A stretch of DNA of 64,000 nt from contig OY744616.1 in assembly GCA_963556255.1 (NCBI GenBank), forward strand, positions 28,918,408 to 28,982,407. The letters run 5' to 3'. This stretch comes from Allolobophora icterica (taxonomy: Eukaryota > Annelida > Clitellata > Crassiclitellata > Lumbricidae). Of the stretch, positions 45,501 through 60,500 are shown one piece after another (position 1 is the first letter of the stretch; each line of letters starts with the position of its first letter). The notes beneath the pieces are model-generated. The model saw only the letters and a list, made by a program, of their open reading frames with translations. It was not told where the DNA came from and did not search any database. The position numbers were made by a program, and so were the translations under genes.

Positions 45501-48500
45501 CTTGTGGTTGCAATCCAGGTTACATATTGGCAATAAACGGAAAATCATGCAGCGGTAAGATATGTATTTAAATTTTAAAAATTAGTATCACTTGAATGAT
45601 AAATCGGATTTCGCAACGGTATTTTAGGTGACTTGCAGCATTTAAGAGAATTTATTTGATAGAGGGTTCACTTGATGTATATTTTCTAGAAGTGTCAATG
45701 TATAAGGCCTCTAAGATATCAGCCATGTTGTTGATATTATGTTCAGATGTAAACGAGTGTGCTACAAGAACATCCGGTTGTGCTCAGCTTTGTAACAACA
45801 CCATCGGAAGTTACACTTGTGGTTGCAATCCAGGTTATAGTTTGGCACAAAACGGAAAGTCATGCAACGGTAAATATTTTGTTCAAAATTTACTCTCACT
45901 TGAATGATACAAATAAATCTGATTTAAAAGCCGTATTTGAAGTGTTGAGGCGCATGTTTGCGAACCCCCACGATAGAGTGTTTCTTTTGCTGTATGTTTT
46001 ATGTCAGTGTTTATGTATAAGGCCTCTAAAGATATCAGCCATGTTGTTTATATTATGTTCAGATGTAAACGAGTGTGGTACAAGAACATTCGGTTGTGCT
46101 CAGCTTTGCAGCAATACCATCGGAACTTACACTTGCGGTTGCAATCCAGGTTATAGTTTGGCACAAAACGGAAAATCATGCAACGGTAAGATATATACAA
46201 TTTTAAAGAATTCGTGTTACTTGAAAATATACAAATATAGCTGATCTCAGGGCTGTTTTTTAGGTGACTTGGTACACGCGTCTGACAATCCGAGATGAAG
46301 TGATTCCTTTGCCAGATATTTCCATCCCTTTGCTTATGCATAAAACCTCTGAAAACATCATCCGCGTCATGTGTTTTATGTTCAGATGTAAACGAGTGTG
46401 CTACAAGAACATCCAGATGTGCTCAGCTTTGTAACAACACCATCGGAAGTTACTCTTGTGGTTGCAATCCAGGCTATAGTTTGGCGCAAAACGGAAAATC
46501 ATGCAGCGGTAAGTCGTGTGCAAAGTGAGATAATTAGTATTACTTCAAGTATACAAATAGAGCTGATCCGTAACGCCATTTTCGGTATCTTATTGCAGGC
46601 ATTTGAACATAATATTTATATGATAGAGTACTTCCAGTTGCTGTTTGTTTCTATATCCGTTATTTATGTCTAGACTCTCCCTAGACATCAGCGATATTTA
46701 TTTTACTTTCAGATATTGACGAGTGTACTGCAAGAATATCTGGTTGTGCTCAGCTTTGTAACAACACCATCGGAAGTTACACTTGCGGTTGCTATCCAGG
46801 ATATAGCTTGGCACCGAACGGAAAATCATGCAACGGTATGTCGTGTTCACATTCAAAGAATTATTATTACTTGAAAATATAGGCCTACTAATACTAGCTG
46901 TAATCCGTGAAAAATCACGGTAAAAATGTAAATTTTTGTCTAGAAACTTTAATGTGCTTGAGAGTAAAAATGTAAAAACAACAGGTTAGACAACAGTACA
47001 AGGACAACACTTTATCAACATACAGGTGCATGAGTAACTTAATGAGCGAGGGAGGGAAGTAGGGTCGTCGTTGTGGGAACTTTAATGAACTTGAGAGTAA
47101 AACTGTAAAACTAATGCATAGCTAAATTGTTATCATTGCAATATTTGCTTTATGAGAACATTTTAAATAAAGGTTCGATGCTTATCTTTTGGCAGCAACT
47201 GTCCTTGTTCATATGTGTACTCAACAAAGACTTTTAGTGATTTGCTGCCTAGGCTACATTGTCACAAGGTCCAGGTGCATGGCTCACTTATCCGGCATGA
47301 ATGAGTTGGCTGGAATCAAGCATGGTGGAAGGAGGGTCTACTGGCATTCCCTCCCTCCCTGCATTCCTCCTTCACTGACCCTAGCCGTTGGCTGCCTGAT
47401 ATGAGTCGAGACCGTGGGTTGGCGATAATATCCCATACTCCAAGTTACACGACCGACCGACAGACAGACAGACTGAGACAATGGGTATTATATTGTTACA
47501 TAGCTGTTTTCTTTTCGGTATCTTGTTGCAGGCATGTGAACATATTATGATAGGGTACAAATTGCTGTTCATTTCCATATCAGTATTTATGTATAGACTC
47601 TCCCTAGACATCAGCGTTATTATATATTTTATGTTCAGATGTTGACGAGTGTACTACAAGAACATCCATGTGTGCTCAGCTTTGCAACAATACCATCGGA
47701 AGTTACACTTGTGGTTGCAATCCAGGCTATAATTTGGCACAAAACGGAAAATCATGCAACGGTAAGATGTGTACAATTATTAAAAAAATTATTATCCTTG
47801 AATGATAGAAATAAATATGATTTCACAGCCGTATTTTAAGTGACTTGGCGCATGATTGCGAACTTACACAATGCAGGGTTCCTTGCTGTATATTTTAATT
47901 CAGTGTCTATATATAAGGCCTCTAAAGATATCAGCCATGTTGTTTATATTATGTTCAGATGTAAACGAGTGTGCTACAAGAACATCCGGTTGTGCTCAGC
48001 TTTGCAACAATACCATCGGAAGTTACACTTGCGGCTGCAATCCAGGCTATAGTTTGGCGCACAACGGAAAATCATGCAACGGTAACTCGTGTACAAATTG
48101 AAAGAATTAGCATTACTTGAAATCATAAAAAATATAGCTGTTTCATAGTGGCATTTTCGGTATCTTACTGCAGCATGTGAATATAATATGACAGAGTGCT
48201 TCCAATTACTGTTCATTTCCATACCAGTATTTATGTCTTGACTGTCTATAGACATCAGCGATATTATTTACTTTATTTTCAGATATTGACGAGTGTACTA
48301 AAGACATATCGGGTTGTGCTCAGCTTTGCAACAATACCATCGGAAGTTACATTTGTGGTTGCAATCCAGGTTATACTTTGGCACCAAACGGAAAATCATG
48401 CAACGGTAAGATGTGTACAAATTGAAAGAATTAATGCTAGTTGAATGGTGCAAATGTAGGCCTACCTGATTTCACAGCGGTATATTTAAGTGACTTGGTG

Positions 48501-51500
48501 CACGCATGGGAACGCACATGTTAGGGTACGTGCTTCTTGTGCTATAGGCCTATAGACCCTACTTTCATGTTATTGGCTACGTATAAAGCCTGTCAATACA
48601 TCAGCCATGTTTTTAATTTTATGTACAGATGTTGATGAGTGTGCTACAGGAACATCAGGTTGTGCTCAGCTTTGTAACAATACCATCGGAAATTACACTT
48701 GTGGTTGCAATCCAGGTTACAGTTTGGCACAACACGGAAAATCATGCAATGGTAAGTTGTGTACAAATTTTAAGAATTAGCGTTAGTTTAATGATATATA
48801 GATGTATCTGATTTCATAGCGGTTTTTAGGCGACTTGGTGCTTGCTTGCAAACCCACGTGATATAGTGCATGCTTCCTCTGCTGTATATTTTCGGTGTAC
48901 GGACTTTCGCTCACAGGACGATCGCTCATAGGACGATCGCTCATAGGACGATCGCTCATAGGACGATCGCTCATAGGACGATCGCTCATAAGGACGATCG
49001 CTCATAGGGACGATCGCTCATAGGACGATCGCTCATAGGACGATCGCTCATAGGACGATCGCCCATAGGACGGTCGCTCATAGGACTATCGCTCATATTG
49101 ACGATCGCTCATAGGGACGATCGCTCATAGGGACGATCGCTCATAGGGACGATCGCTCATAGGACTATCGCTCATACGGACCATACATACATATAAGCAT
49201 AAAAGTAGGGACGCGAGCAATTAACTTCCTATTAACTAGTAGATAGTTTTGAGGTATAGGTGCATCAAAGTAGGAAATTTCATAAATATTTGTGAGGTCA
49301 TTTGGAATATTTGATAAGTTTTATAATTGGTAGCCAATTGGAAGTGTAGTTAATAATTGCTGGCTAATTGGAAGCTAATTGCTAGCTAATTGGAAGTTTA
49401 TTTAATAATTGCTAGCTAGTTGGAAGTTTATTACTCGCGTCCTACTTTCACGCTAGAAATAATGAAGTAACATCAAACGAACATTCAATAACGGTTACAC
49501 AATAGCAATGCTGTACGTACAATAACACCAAACGGTGAATGTACACATCTACGCACTTCAAATAAGAAACATATTTCCGTTTGGTATAAAAGGCCCCGAA
49601 ATGAGAACCACAAAAACATTATCGATCGCATTAAATGGATCCATAAACTATGGTCTCAATGTATTATCGATAACTGTACTTTTCTTTGGTCATATGAGCG
49701 ATAGTCCTATGAGCGATAGTCCCTATGAGCGATCGTCCCTATGAGCGATCGTCCCTATGAGCGATAGTCCTATGAGCGATCGTCCTATGAGCGATCGTCC
49801 TATGAGCGATCGTCCTATGAGCGATCGTCCTATGAGCCATCGCCTCTATGAGCGATCGTCCCTATGAGCGATAGTCCTATGAGCGACCGTCCTATGAGCG
49901 ATCGTCCTATGAGCGATTGTCCTAGAACCATATTTTCATGGTAGTAGCTACGTATAATAATCTCTTAATACATCAGCCATGTTTTTAAATTTTTCCCCAG
50001 ATGTTGACGAGTGTGCTACAGGAACATCCGGTTGTGCTCGGCTTTGTTACAATACCATAGGAAGTTACACTTGCGGTTGCAGGCCAGGTTACAGTTTGGC
50101 ACACAACAGAAAATCATGTAATGGTAAGCTGTGTACACATTTAAAGAGTGTTAGTTGAATGAATGAATGTATCTGATTTCATAGCGGTTTTTAGGTGACA
50201 TGGTGTATGCATGCGAACAAGCATGATCACGCGTTTCCTGTGCTATATATTTTCATGTTATTGCCTATGTTTAAAGCCTCTTAATACATCAGCCATGTAA
50301 TTAATTTCATGTTCAGATGTTGACGAGTGCGCTGCAAGAACATCTGGTTGTGCTCAGCATTGTAACAATACCATCGGAAGTTACACTTGTGGTTGTAATC
50401 CAGGCTACAGTTTGGCACAAAACGGACAATCATGCAACGGTCAGTTGTGTACAAATTGAAAGAATTAGTGTTAGCTGAGTGACAGATATATAGGCCTATC
50501 TGATTTCATAGCGGTAATTCGGGTTACATATTGCATGCATGCGAACACATGAGAACATCAATCAATCAATCAATCAATTTTATGGTTCACTGCCTCATTT
50601 CCAAGTAAACAATGTTTACGTATTGTTTACATACAGTTTCAGTGACAAAGGGTAATACCCTAAAGAACCTAAGGTTCCGCTAACAAGGTAGCCCTAATAC
50701 AAGTGTGTAACAGTCAGTCTAATTTATGCAATGATTAGCAATTACACATCGTTTTGACAATATTTATATTTGACACAGATTTTAAATATGAAACATGACC
50801 ATCAATGTTGTTTATTTAAAAAATTTCTTTAGTTTGTTTGGCAGCGAAACATTTCTATTGACCAGTTCTACAATCAGGAGCTTACAAGCACTTTACTCGA
50901 TTCAACAGCAGAGAAACTTGCTTAACACAGTTCAAGTCCAATATAATCTCTAGTTTATTTTAAACATAAGATGCGCTTTAAACCTGTTCTTAAACTGGTG
51001 CGAAGTGGGGAGGAGGGTCAGCTATTGACATCCGATTGTGGTGTGATTTGAAACAATTACATATGAAATTACACTTGTGGTTGCAATTTGGTTACAGTCG
51101 CTGTTGGAATGTTGCTTTTACTAGTTACTTGATAGGAAAAAGTTACCAGTTACTTGCAGACGTTTGCTTTACTTAAAGTTACTGATCAGAGCTACTTTGA
51201 AAATAATTAAGTATTTTTAGTTACTGTACATTGGAATGTTTCATAAACTTCTGCAGAATTGCTTATAAAAATAATATACCGATTAATGAACGTTATAAAA
51301 AATCCAGTGAAACTTGCGCCACATAGGAGAACTTGGTATTTCTTGGCTAGCAACAGGACAAGCACCTCAAAATGTCATTTAGTTCATGTTCAGATGTTAA
51401 CGAGAATTTGTATTGTAGGAAAGCGAGAAATTCCTTCGTTGAATAGTACAAATACTTTTGAATGCATTCTACCATGAAATGTGTAATTTTAATTGCGTTG

Positions 51501-54500
51501 CTTGCAGTGCCTTAAAACACAGCAATGCTGCCGATATGTAAATTTACTTTTTAGTATTATCGGTGTTTCGTAATAAAGTGATGCAGTTTCTCTTGTATTT
51601 ACGTATTTCCTTTCTTGCCATATGTTTTAAATGCTTTATTGTGTCAGCCAACTTATTTATTATAGGTATATAAATATATTATGTTTGTATGTTTATGTGT
51701 ATGTTTGTGTGTGTATTTGTCTTCAGATGTAAGCGAGTATGGAGCTATTTATATTTTATTAATCTTCAGATATAAACGCTTAATATTTGTAGCAGGCTAG
51801 TTGCATTGGAGTTGATGTCGAGTTGATGTCGAGTGTTTGGCGCTTGTGGGTGTTATCTGGATTGCTCTTTGGCACGAGAGGTGACGATCATGCAACGGTT
51901 ATTTGGGTAGACTTGAGAGAATAATATTATGCTTTAGTGAAAGAAGTAGTTGAAAATGAATCTCATGGTACCAACTTTTAATTACTTTTAGATATTGATG
52001 AATGCGTTTCTGAAACCTCTGGCTGTTCACAACTTTGCAGCAACACTGCCGGAAATTACACCTGTAGTTGCAGATCGGGTTACTCTTTGGCGCAGAATGG
52101 ACAAACTTGTCAGGGTAAGTTCTGAAATATATAACACGGGGTTATATTAGCACTTTAGCGACGAGCTACATTGATTACCCAGTCACTATTAGTAGGCCTA
52201 CACGTTCGTCTTTAGTGTTAATGATGTTAATAGAAATTTAAGAATTAATAATGACGATTATACATGTACACGAGTTTTTGGTTTTTCAGATATTGATGAG
52301 TGTGCTTATGGTACAGCCGGTTGCTCACAAATTTGCAAAAACACTATCGGAAGTTACATTTGTAGATGTAGCCCAGGGTTCTCGCTGGCTTTGAATGGGC
52401 GATCATGCCAAGGCTAGTTAATATTTATTGGATCGCTTGAAACGCTAAGCTTTAACACTGTTTAGGAAACTTTTCCTCAAGTAGTAACTTCGCAACTGCC
52501 AATCTATAGCCACTAATTATTTTCTGTGTACATGTAACGTACAAACTGTGCAATAAGCGACGCAGTAATCATTTGTCGAGTGTTTAGCTTTGTAAAAGAA
52601 ACTATGTGGAACGAGACTTCTCTGAAGCTATTACTTTCCACGCGCCTTGAATAGAGACCTAGAAGTTAGAACACAATTACTAGGTCTCAATTGAGACCTA
52701 CATGTAGTAATTGTGAAATAAAGACACGAATAAATAATTGTTTTCGCTAGTATCCTGTTTTTTAGACGTAGGTGAGTAGGCTCTATGCAACAGGCAGATC
52801 GGGATGTTGCCGATTATATGGAAATCGAATAAGTGCCATTGCGCCAAGATACATAATTGTTTTTTTCTGTTTTTTTAAAAAATAAATTCTTAACTGAGTG
52901 TAATAATTGATACCGATGTTCTAACACTAATGGCAGCTACGTTTTGGGTTGCATTTTTGGATATAGCTTGTATCCATATGGATGAGCTATTGAGCTTGTT
53001 ATAATTATTGTAGGTTGTATCACCACTGATCAATGGCAATATAACGGCAGACTAAAATTCATGGAAATACGTATCAAAACTGGGTTGCTACTCGCACTTG
53101 TCATTATCGTGTTTCAAACGTTCCCAAAAATCTGCAGAAAGACTAAGTGGAAGGCGTATTCGATAGAAAAATGTCTATAGCATTTCTGAGCCGTAAGAAA
53201 TTGTTTTTATAGTAACACTACGCGTGAACGCGTTCAACCTGTGCCGTTGTTTGTACTATAATAAGTGACCTTTAATTTGAATCGATACAATTTCAGATAT
53301 CGACGAATGTGCATCTGAAGGATCTGTCTGCGAACAACTGTGCTCGAACGTCGTCGGAAGTTACACGTGTGGTTGTACCGACGGCTTCGCTCTGGCGTCA
53401 GACGGACATTCGTGTGACGGTCAGTAACCTTTGAAGAGTCGCATGCGCTTAAAGATCAGCCCAACACGTAATTTGGTCTAGGGAATATTTTAATTATCCT
53501 TATTGTTAATAAGTAAGCTTAAAACTCAGTATTCATTTAATTTGTTTCAAGGAGTTATTACGCGCGGAAGGTTAGTGAATCAGATAAGAGCGCATACTTT
53601 ACAAAACATGCATGAAAGGAGTAAAAGAGGAGCAAATAGCAGCAGAAGGAGCAATGATGTGATTCAACTTAATGGTCTAAAATTTAAACCCTAATATGCA
53701 GCTCCAGTGAAAACTTACAGTCTTCATAGTCAAGTTTCTATATACGAATTAGTAGGCTAGAGTCAACATTTTCTGTATTGATATCGCAGTAAAATAATGA
53801 AGAAGGGTTTTAGAAGTGTAAATCTCAATAAAACCCATAATGCCTCTGCTGGACGCTATCCTTTCAACAGCACTGCCTCAGTTGGTCTCTGTCCCTGTTC
53901 GGCTGGCTTCTACGGGTGGTATTGGCTTCCACAGCCTTGATACAGCTAGCTCTCCACCTTTTATTAGATGTGAGCTCAGCCTTTCTGATTAGCTTTACCG
54001 TTACAATTTCACATCCAATAGAGTTTCCTTTTGTCAAAGGCCTTACCTGTACAGCTGAACAATTCACAACACCTAATGTATACCGAATAGTTTTTCAATA
54101 ATGTAAACATTTTCCTACCTAGGCTTAGTATAATATGAATGTTTTCTTTAAATAAGTAACTGAATTTGATCAATTAGTAGAATAATAGAGTTTTCGAAAA
54201 GTAAAAGGATTAAATTTGGTACAGCTTTAAGTGACGCTTTATAGATGTCAACGAATGCGCATTGGGAATTTCTGAATGTGAACAACTCTGTGTGAATGAC
54301 GTCGGAAATTACACCTGCGAATGTCACTCCGGGTATACCTTGGATGAAGATGGAAGCTTCTGTTATGGTTAGTAGCTAAACGTCTACTCTAATCAGCGAT
54401 ATTAAAAAGCAAGAAATCACGATTTAACCTTATTTAGTTTAAAAAGTGCAATAACTCAGTTGTTATTTTCAATGTTACTAGATGTTGATGAATGTGCTTC

Positions 54501-57500
54501 CGAAATATCTGGCTGTGAGCAGATTTGTTTCAATCAACTCGGAAATTACACTTGTGGATGTAACGCTGGTTACACGTTGTCTCCAAATGGACATTCCTGC
54601 AATGGTCAGTCCGTCTATAATATTAATAAGAAAAAGCTTCTCTGCTTTCACTTGAAAATAAATGCTGTTTGTGTAAATGGCTAGAAATATAACTGTTTCA
54701 AATGCAGTTTTACATTATGTAATTCGTGTCAAATTATTCATATCCGTCTCATAGAAGATTCTCTCATTGAAGTCTTTTAAATTTTTAATTTGTAGATATC
54801 AACGAATGTGCATCTGACATTTATCAATGTGCACAAGTGTGCATAAATAATAATGGAAGTTATACTTGCGAATGCCTGCCTGGCTATGTATTGGCTGAAG
54901 ATAGGCGATCGTGTAACGGTCAGTTAGCTTTATAACAACCTTAAAATCAAAATTTGTAATACATATATTTGACTTTTGACTGCTTTGTATTGTATTTTAT
55001 TTATTGTATTGCATCTGAAAATTTATAAAGCGCCTCTCACAGTGTTCGCTAATCAGAGGTGCTCCCAGTGCGAAATACCAGTGAATAGAAAGTGGTTTTA
55101 AGACAGCGGAACGAGGCACTTTGGCCAAATACTGCTTTGTCGCACGCACGTAAGTTTTTCTCTTAAATAGATTCATTATTGGTAAAAAGTTCTTTGTTTT
55201 ACACTGTCACTTGGAAGATGGCGTTAAAAATGCAAAAACTTCATGTAACCTATAATTGAATTAAGTAGCTATTGTTGCGAGAAATCATTCGAGCATTTAA
55301 CATCAATGAAATGTTAATTTCATTGACATGATACACCGGTATTGGTTCCAGAGTAATGCTCTGTTTTTACAGACATTGACGAATGTGAGTCTGGAATATC
55401 TGGCTGTGCTCAACAGTGCACCAACAGTATTGGAAATTACAGCTGTGAATGCGAATTTGGTTATTATTTGTCACCTGATAAAAGATCATGTCTTGGTGAG
55501 TGAAGATCTCTAATTGGCTATAATGAACAGGTCAATCCTGGATATATATCTTTACCATGCTATTTTGCCAAAGATATTTGTGTGCTACTGATTTTTTATG
55601 TTGACAAAAATGATCAAAATGCCATGAAATCACCGTCAAAAGTTAAGTTTTGAGAATTTACACGATACGTGATTTGCACAATCACGCTTCACTTATGCGC
55701 TTATTTTGGATGCATACTATATTTATTTTTCTACCATACAAGATTCGAACCAATACACTACATTGCTAAAGTTAACTTGACAAAGTTCACTTACTTAACC
55801 CACACAAGCCCACTTCTATACTGTTTTCCGTATTTTGTAGATATCGACGAATGTAACACCGGTGATCATAACTGCAATCAGCTGTGCTTTAACTCTCAGG
55901 GCAGCTATATTTGTAGCTGCCACTCCGGATTCAAACTCATTGATGAACGTAACTGCGAAGGTATGAAGTTTGGCGACTCAACAAGAAATTCTACCGATAA
56001 ATTAAATTCATGTTGGAGCATCTGCGAGTGGCACAAAATTTCGTTATCGTGTAGCATGTTAAAGATTACCAAGTATCTTAACATGCAAATTTTGAATGGA
56101 ACGAAAGTTTTATTTGATATTAAAATCGTATATCGACCAAATTTGCATATTACAATTTATATTTGAAAAAATTGCGCTTGCAATCATTTTAAAACTGAGA
56201 GAAGGACTGTTCAATCTAATATTTGTGTTTTGGCATTTTTTTAATGTGCATATTCCGATTGGCATTGTATTTATCGCTGTGATAGATATCGATGAGTGTC
56301 GAAGCGAAATACACAATTGCAGCCAAATATGTGAGAACAGTATGGGCAATTTTACATGTTCATGCCTCCAGGGATATGAACTAATGAACGAATTTCAGTG
56401 TGAAGGTGAGCTTTATGACTTGACAGAAATGAGCAACTATAATCTTGCTCATACTTAAATTTAATAAAACAATTGATACATCGATGTGTCTTTTAACCCT
56501 ACGCACATATGATGTTACTTTAAAGTTCATGGGTCTTTAGAATAGATGGACTAAATTTTATGAAGATCGTCATCTTTTATGTTATATGTCGGAGAATTGT
56601 AAAAAATATACACCAGTTCAGTCAAATTTGTGAAGACAAGTTGGACCGTTACAAATGTCCATCAATTTCAAGTAATTAATCAATAAAAAAATGTTAGGTT
56701 GGATATGGGTGTTATTAATAAACAATGCTCCTTCTAAGCATCATTCACTCATTATCGATTCGTAAATTAAGGCAGCCTTCGTAGTCAATTTTTGCTTTTT
56801 AATACTTACTTTATCGGTCAGATCTTTCGATGCATACACTGTGCACATGTTAAAATATTGTGTTGAACATCTTCAAAATTAATATACTCAAATATTGCTT
56901 TATTCTTTAAACAGATATTGACGAATGCCAAAGAGAATTACACGAATGTAGTGAAATATGCGAGAATAACGACGGCAGTTATACATGCTCGTGTCCTCAA
57001 GGATTTCAACTAGTAAACGAATTTCAATGTGAAGGTGGGATATTTTACTAAGAGCTTTTTACATTATTTTCATGTTTCCAGAAAGTGTCACATTTCCGCA
57101 CGGTCTTTGGTACTTTGGTAATCATTCTTGTACGTTTTGTCCATGTTAATCATAGGGCGTATTTTTTGTCGTTTAATTATTTCTTGCAGTATTTCTATAA
57201 ATACTTTTTCAATCGGAATGCTATGCTAGACATTGATGAATGTGAAGGAGAAATTCAGTTATGCGGTCAAATATGTGACAACAAATATGGAAATTACCCA
57301 TGAACAAATGAACGAGTTCCAATTTGATGTAAATATTGTTGCAAAAACAATTTCCCTTTTAATTTCATAAAAGTATTCATTCATATGTGCAATAAACCTT
57401 ATGAATGACACGTAGTGATAGTAACTACCGAAAGAGTTTCCATGTAAATCCATGTTGATGATCAGGATTGTTTAGCACTCGTTAGAATCAGAGACGAAGT

Positions 57501-60500
57501 AGGCTTTTAAATACTGGCACGTAACAAAATCTTTATCTTAAACTGTTTTTAAACATTAATAGTTTCTTTAAAATCGCATTTATACTGAGAGACTGGATTG
57601 TTGTACAGATATCGAAGAATGCCAAGCAGATTTACACCAATGCAGTCAAATATGTGAAAACCATGTTGGAAATTACACATGTTCTTGTCGTCCTGGATTT
57701 ATATTAATAAACGAATTTCAGTGTGAAGGTGAGTTGTATTAGCTGGAATACTTGATATAATAGTAATAATATCTTTTCTTTAATTAAGCGCCAGCTAACC
57801 GCACTGCGCTGTACAGTGAACATACATATAGTAGAAACGGCAGCCACGCAGGACGCCTTACATACATGTATACATTAGAAGCACATGATAACAGTTTTAC
57901 AGGAGTCGAATACAACTGTTTTAGCGGCAGCCACGCAGGGCGCCAATCACGGCCTAACACTCACTTAACTACCGCCGCCATCTAGCGAGTAGAAGGCTGA
58001 GTAAACCTTATGGAGAGCTACGGGATTCGATCTTGAAAGTCGAATAAGCGCCAAAATGCCTAATCGGTTACTTTAATTTGTCATTCTTATCTAAAATAAA
58101 ATTCTGAATTGAATGTAATAATAGATATCAACGAATGCCAAAGTGAGACAGACCAATGCAATCAAGTATGTGAAAACAATATCGGGAGTTACACCTGCTC
58201 GTGTCATTCTGGATTTAAACTCGGGAACAATTTTCAATGCGAAGGTAGATAAACGCACTTACAGTCACCATTTCCTGTTACAATAATTCGTTATAATATG
58301 TGTGGTTTTCAGTATTTCCTTTAGAATGCTCACATATCCACACAAAAACCAAACTGAGTTCACATTTTGACAATTGGATCAACAATTACACCTGTTCATG
58401 TCTTGAAGGTATAGAACAGGTGAACGACTTTCACTGTGAAGACAAATACCTGCATTGTTAGGTGAAATGTCAGAATTTCCAACTTAAATGTATGCATACA
58501 TTTAGAAAATTGCGATATAATTTTATTGGCAAATGACTTCACACTAATTCATGAATAGTTCTCGTACGTATGGCCTAGAAGTTGTAGATTAGATTTGAAA
58601 CACCCGTCTTAAACACGCACAAGAAAGCCTGAAGCCAAAGTATGGTATTTACATTTCTGATAGATACAGACGAATGTCGAAGTGAAATGCACCAATGCGA
58701 TCAAATATGCGAAAACAACATCGGCAATTACACATGTTCGTGTCGTTCAGGATTCCAGCTGGTGAACCAGTTTCAATGTGAAGGTTAGATTTATCACATG
58801 TGAGAAATGAAGCGCCTCAAAACCTAGCTCGTTTTGTAATCAAATGATTTAATTTATAGCTGGTGTTTTGACACGTAGGCCTATAACTTACATCTGCAAA
58901 GGAGCCGATGTATTTTTACGTGTTTAGCCAAATGTCACGTTGTTTATTGTTGCAAGAAATGTTAATGAATGTAAATAACAGTTGCACAAATGCAAACAGC
59001 ATTCAGACACGTTCGCGTCATTCAGAAATACTGTTTGCAAACAAGCTTCAATGTGAAGGTTAATTCAATCACTGTGCAGCCTCGAATGAGATTCGGAGTC
59101 GGTACTGATACCTTTTGTTTTCAATTGCATGCTTATAATATGCACTTATTTCCGTCAAAAATATATTGTGTTGTTGATCCCATAACAGATATAGATGAAT
59201 GCGAAAACGAAATGCACCAATGCAATCAAATATGTGAAAACAACATCGGCAATTACTCATGTTCGTGTCGTCCAGGATATGAATTAATGAACGAGTTTCA
59301 ATGCGAAGGCGAGTATTAATTCTCAAAAATTATTAAATTGTTGTTTGATTGCCTTCTGTTTCGTCAATGTAACCGTCATAATAAAAAAATTGTATTCAGC
59401 TAGCGTACCATAGTAGGAAAACGGTGCGTTTAAGATGTATGGTAATTAAAGACGCGTAGAAATTATCCAATTTCCTGTCATTGAGGATTTGAATTGATGA
59501 ATAATTATGTTTCAAAATGAATTAATGCAGTATTAGTAGTGAAATTCGACCTTACAGGATATGATGTTATTTTTTGCTACAAACTCATGCCAGAATTCCA
59601 AGACTTTAGAGCATTGTGCAGGATTAAGTTTTAAATAATATGTTTATTTTAATTTATATTTATTTGTATTGTGTTACAGATGTCGATGAATGCCAAAGAG
59701 AAAGTCACCAATGCAGTCAATTATGTGAAAACAAAGTCGGAAATTATACCTGCTCCTGTCGTCCAGGCTATGAAATAATGGACAATGTTCAGTGTGAAGG
59801 TTCGTTTTACTGCCAAGGATTGCATAGTATCATTTTGAAAATCAAAGTCATTACTTTTCCTAAAGAGTTGTTTTAAAATCTGGCAAGACCAGCACGTGCT
59901 TAACAATGGGGAAGATATTCTTCATGTGCAGCGCTTCAACGAAGCACTACTGCGCACATCTGGCCATGAACCAGGGCCTGAAATCAGTTGCTAGAGAGAA
60001 CCTGCAAAAGAACCTTTTAGGCTGTGTTGTCGAAGCTGGTGCCAAATTTACTGTTTGGTTCCAAGTTTTCAAATTAGTATTCGTATGAATATATACAGGG
60101 AACCAGAGTGATAGTTGATGTTTTTAGTAGAATTACACTTATAATATGAATTTCCACTTTGTGCATTTCAGATATGAACCTGAAATTATTTTGTTTCTTT
60201 CGAGACACCTGGATGCGTAATCTCTGTAACTTTAACTTTCAGATATCGATGAATGTCAGAGGAAAGTTGACAAATGCGGTCAAGTCTGCACAAATGACAT
60301 AGGAAATTATTCATGTTCATGCCATCCAGGATTTGAGCTTGTGAACGATTTTCAGTGTGAAGGTTCGGGTCATCTTCATTCAAGCTATTCTTGTTTTGAA
60401 CTGCAAGACGAGTTTTAATGTGGAATAGGCCCTAATTATTATTACTTAACATTTATATGCTTCTCATATTAGCATTGAAATGCAAAATCAATATACTCTG

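Larger units (their letters stand above)
48894..49929. mobile_element. Foldback-type DNA element with inverted minisatellites
   Basis: 1,036 bp in the intron between cbEGF 38 and 39. Imperfect terminal inverted repeats (ggtgtacggactttcgctca and ggttctaggacaatcgctca after complementing). Two arrays of a 15-nt gctcataggacgatc unit face each other (about 48910-49178 and 49692-49923), with about 510 bp of unique AT-rich DNA between. Flanked by an 8-bp duplication matching the normal intron sequence. Superfamily undetermined. Confidence 0.8.

Noticed and set aside
48783..48989. Minus-strand frame with repeating Ser-Asp-Arg-Pro-Met
   Set aside because: The 15-nt minisatellite happens to be divisible by three; it breaks at 16-nt units.
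48910..49923. CRISPR-like array
   Set aside because: Tandem 15-nt units without unique spacers, in a eukaryotic intron, in two opposed arrays.
53864..54101. Overlapping small frames on both strands in an intron
   Set aside because: No homology, no phase-consistent splice sites, no paralogous copy.
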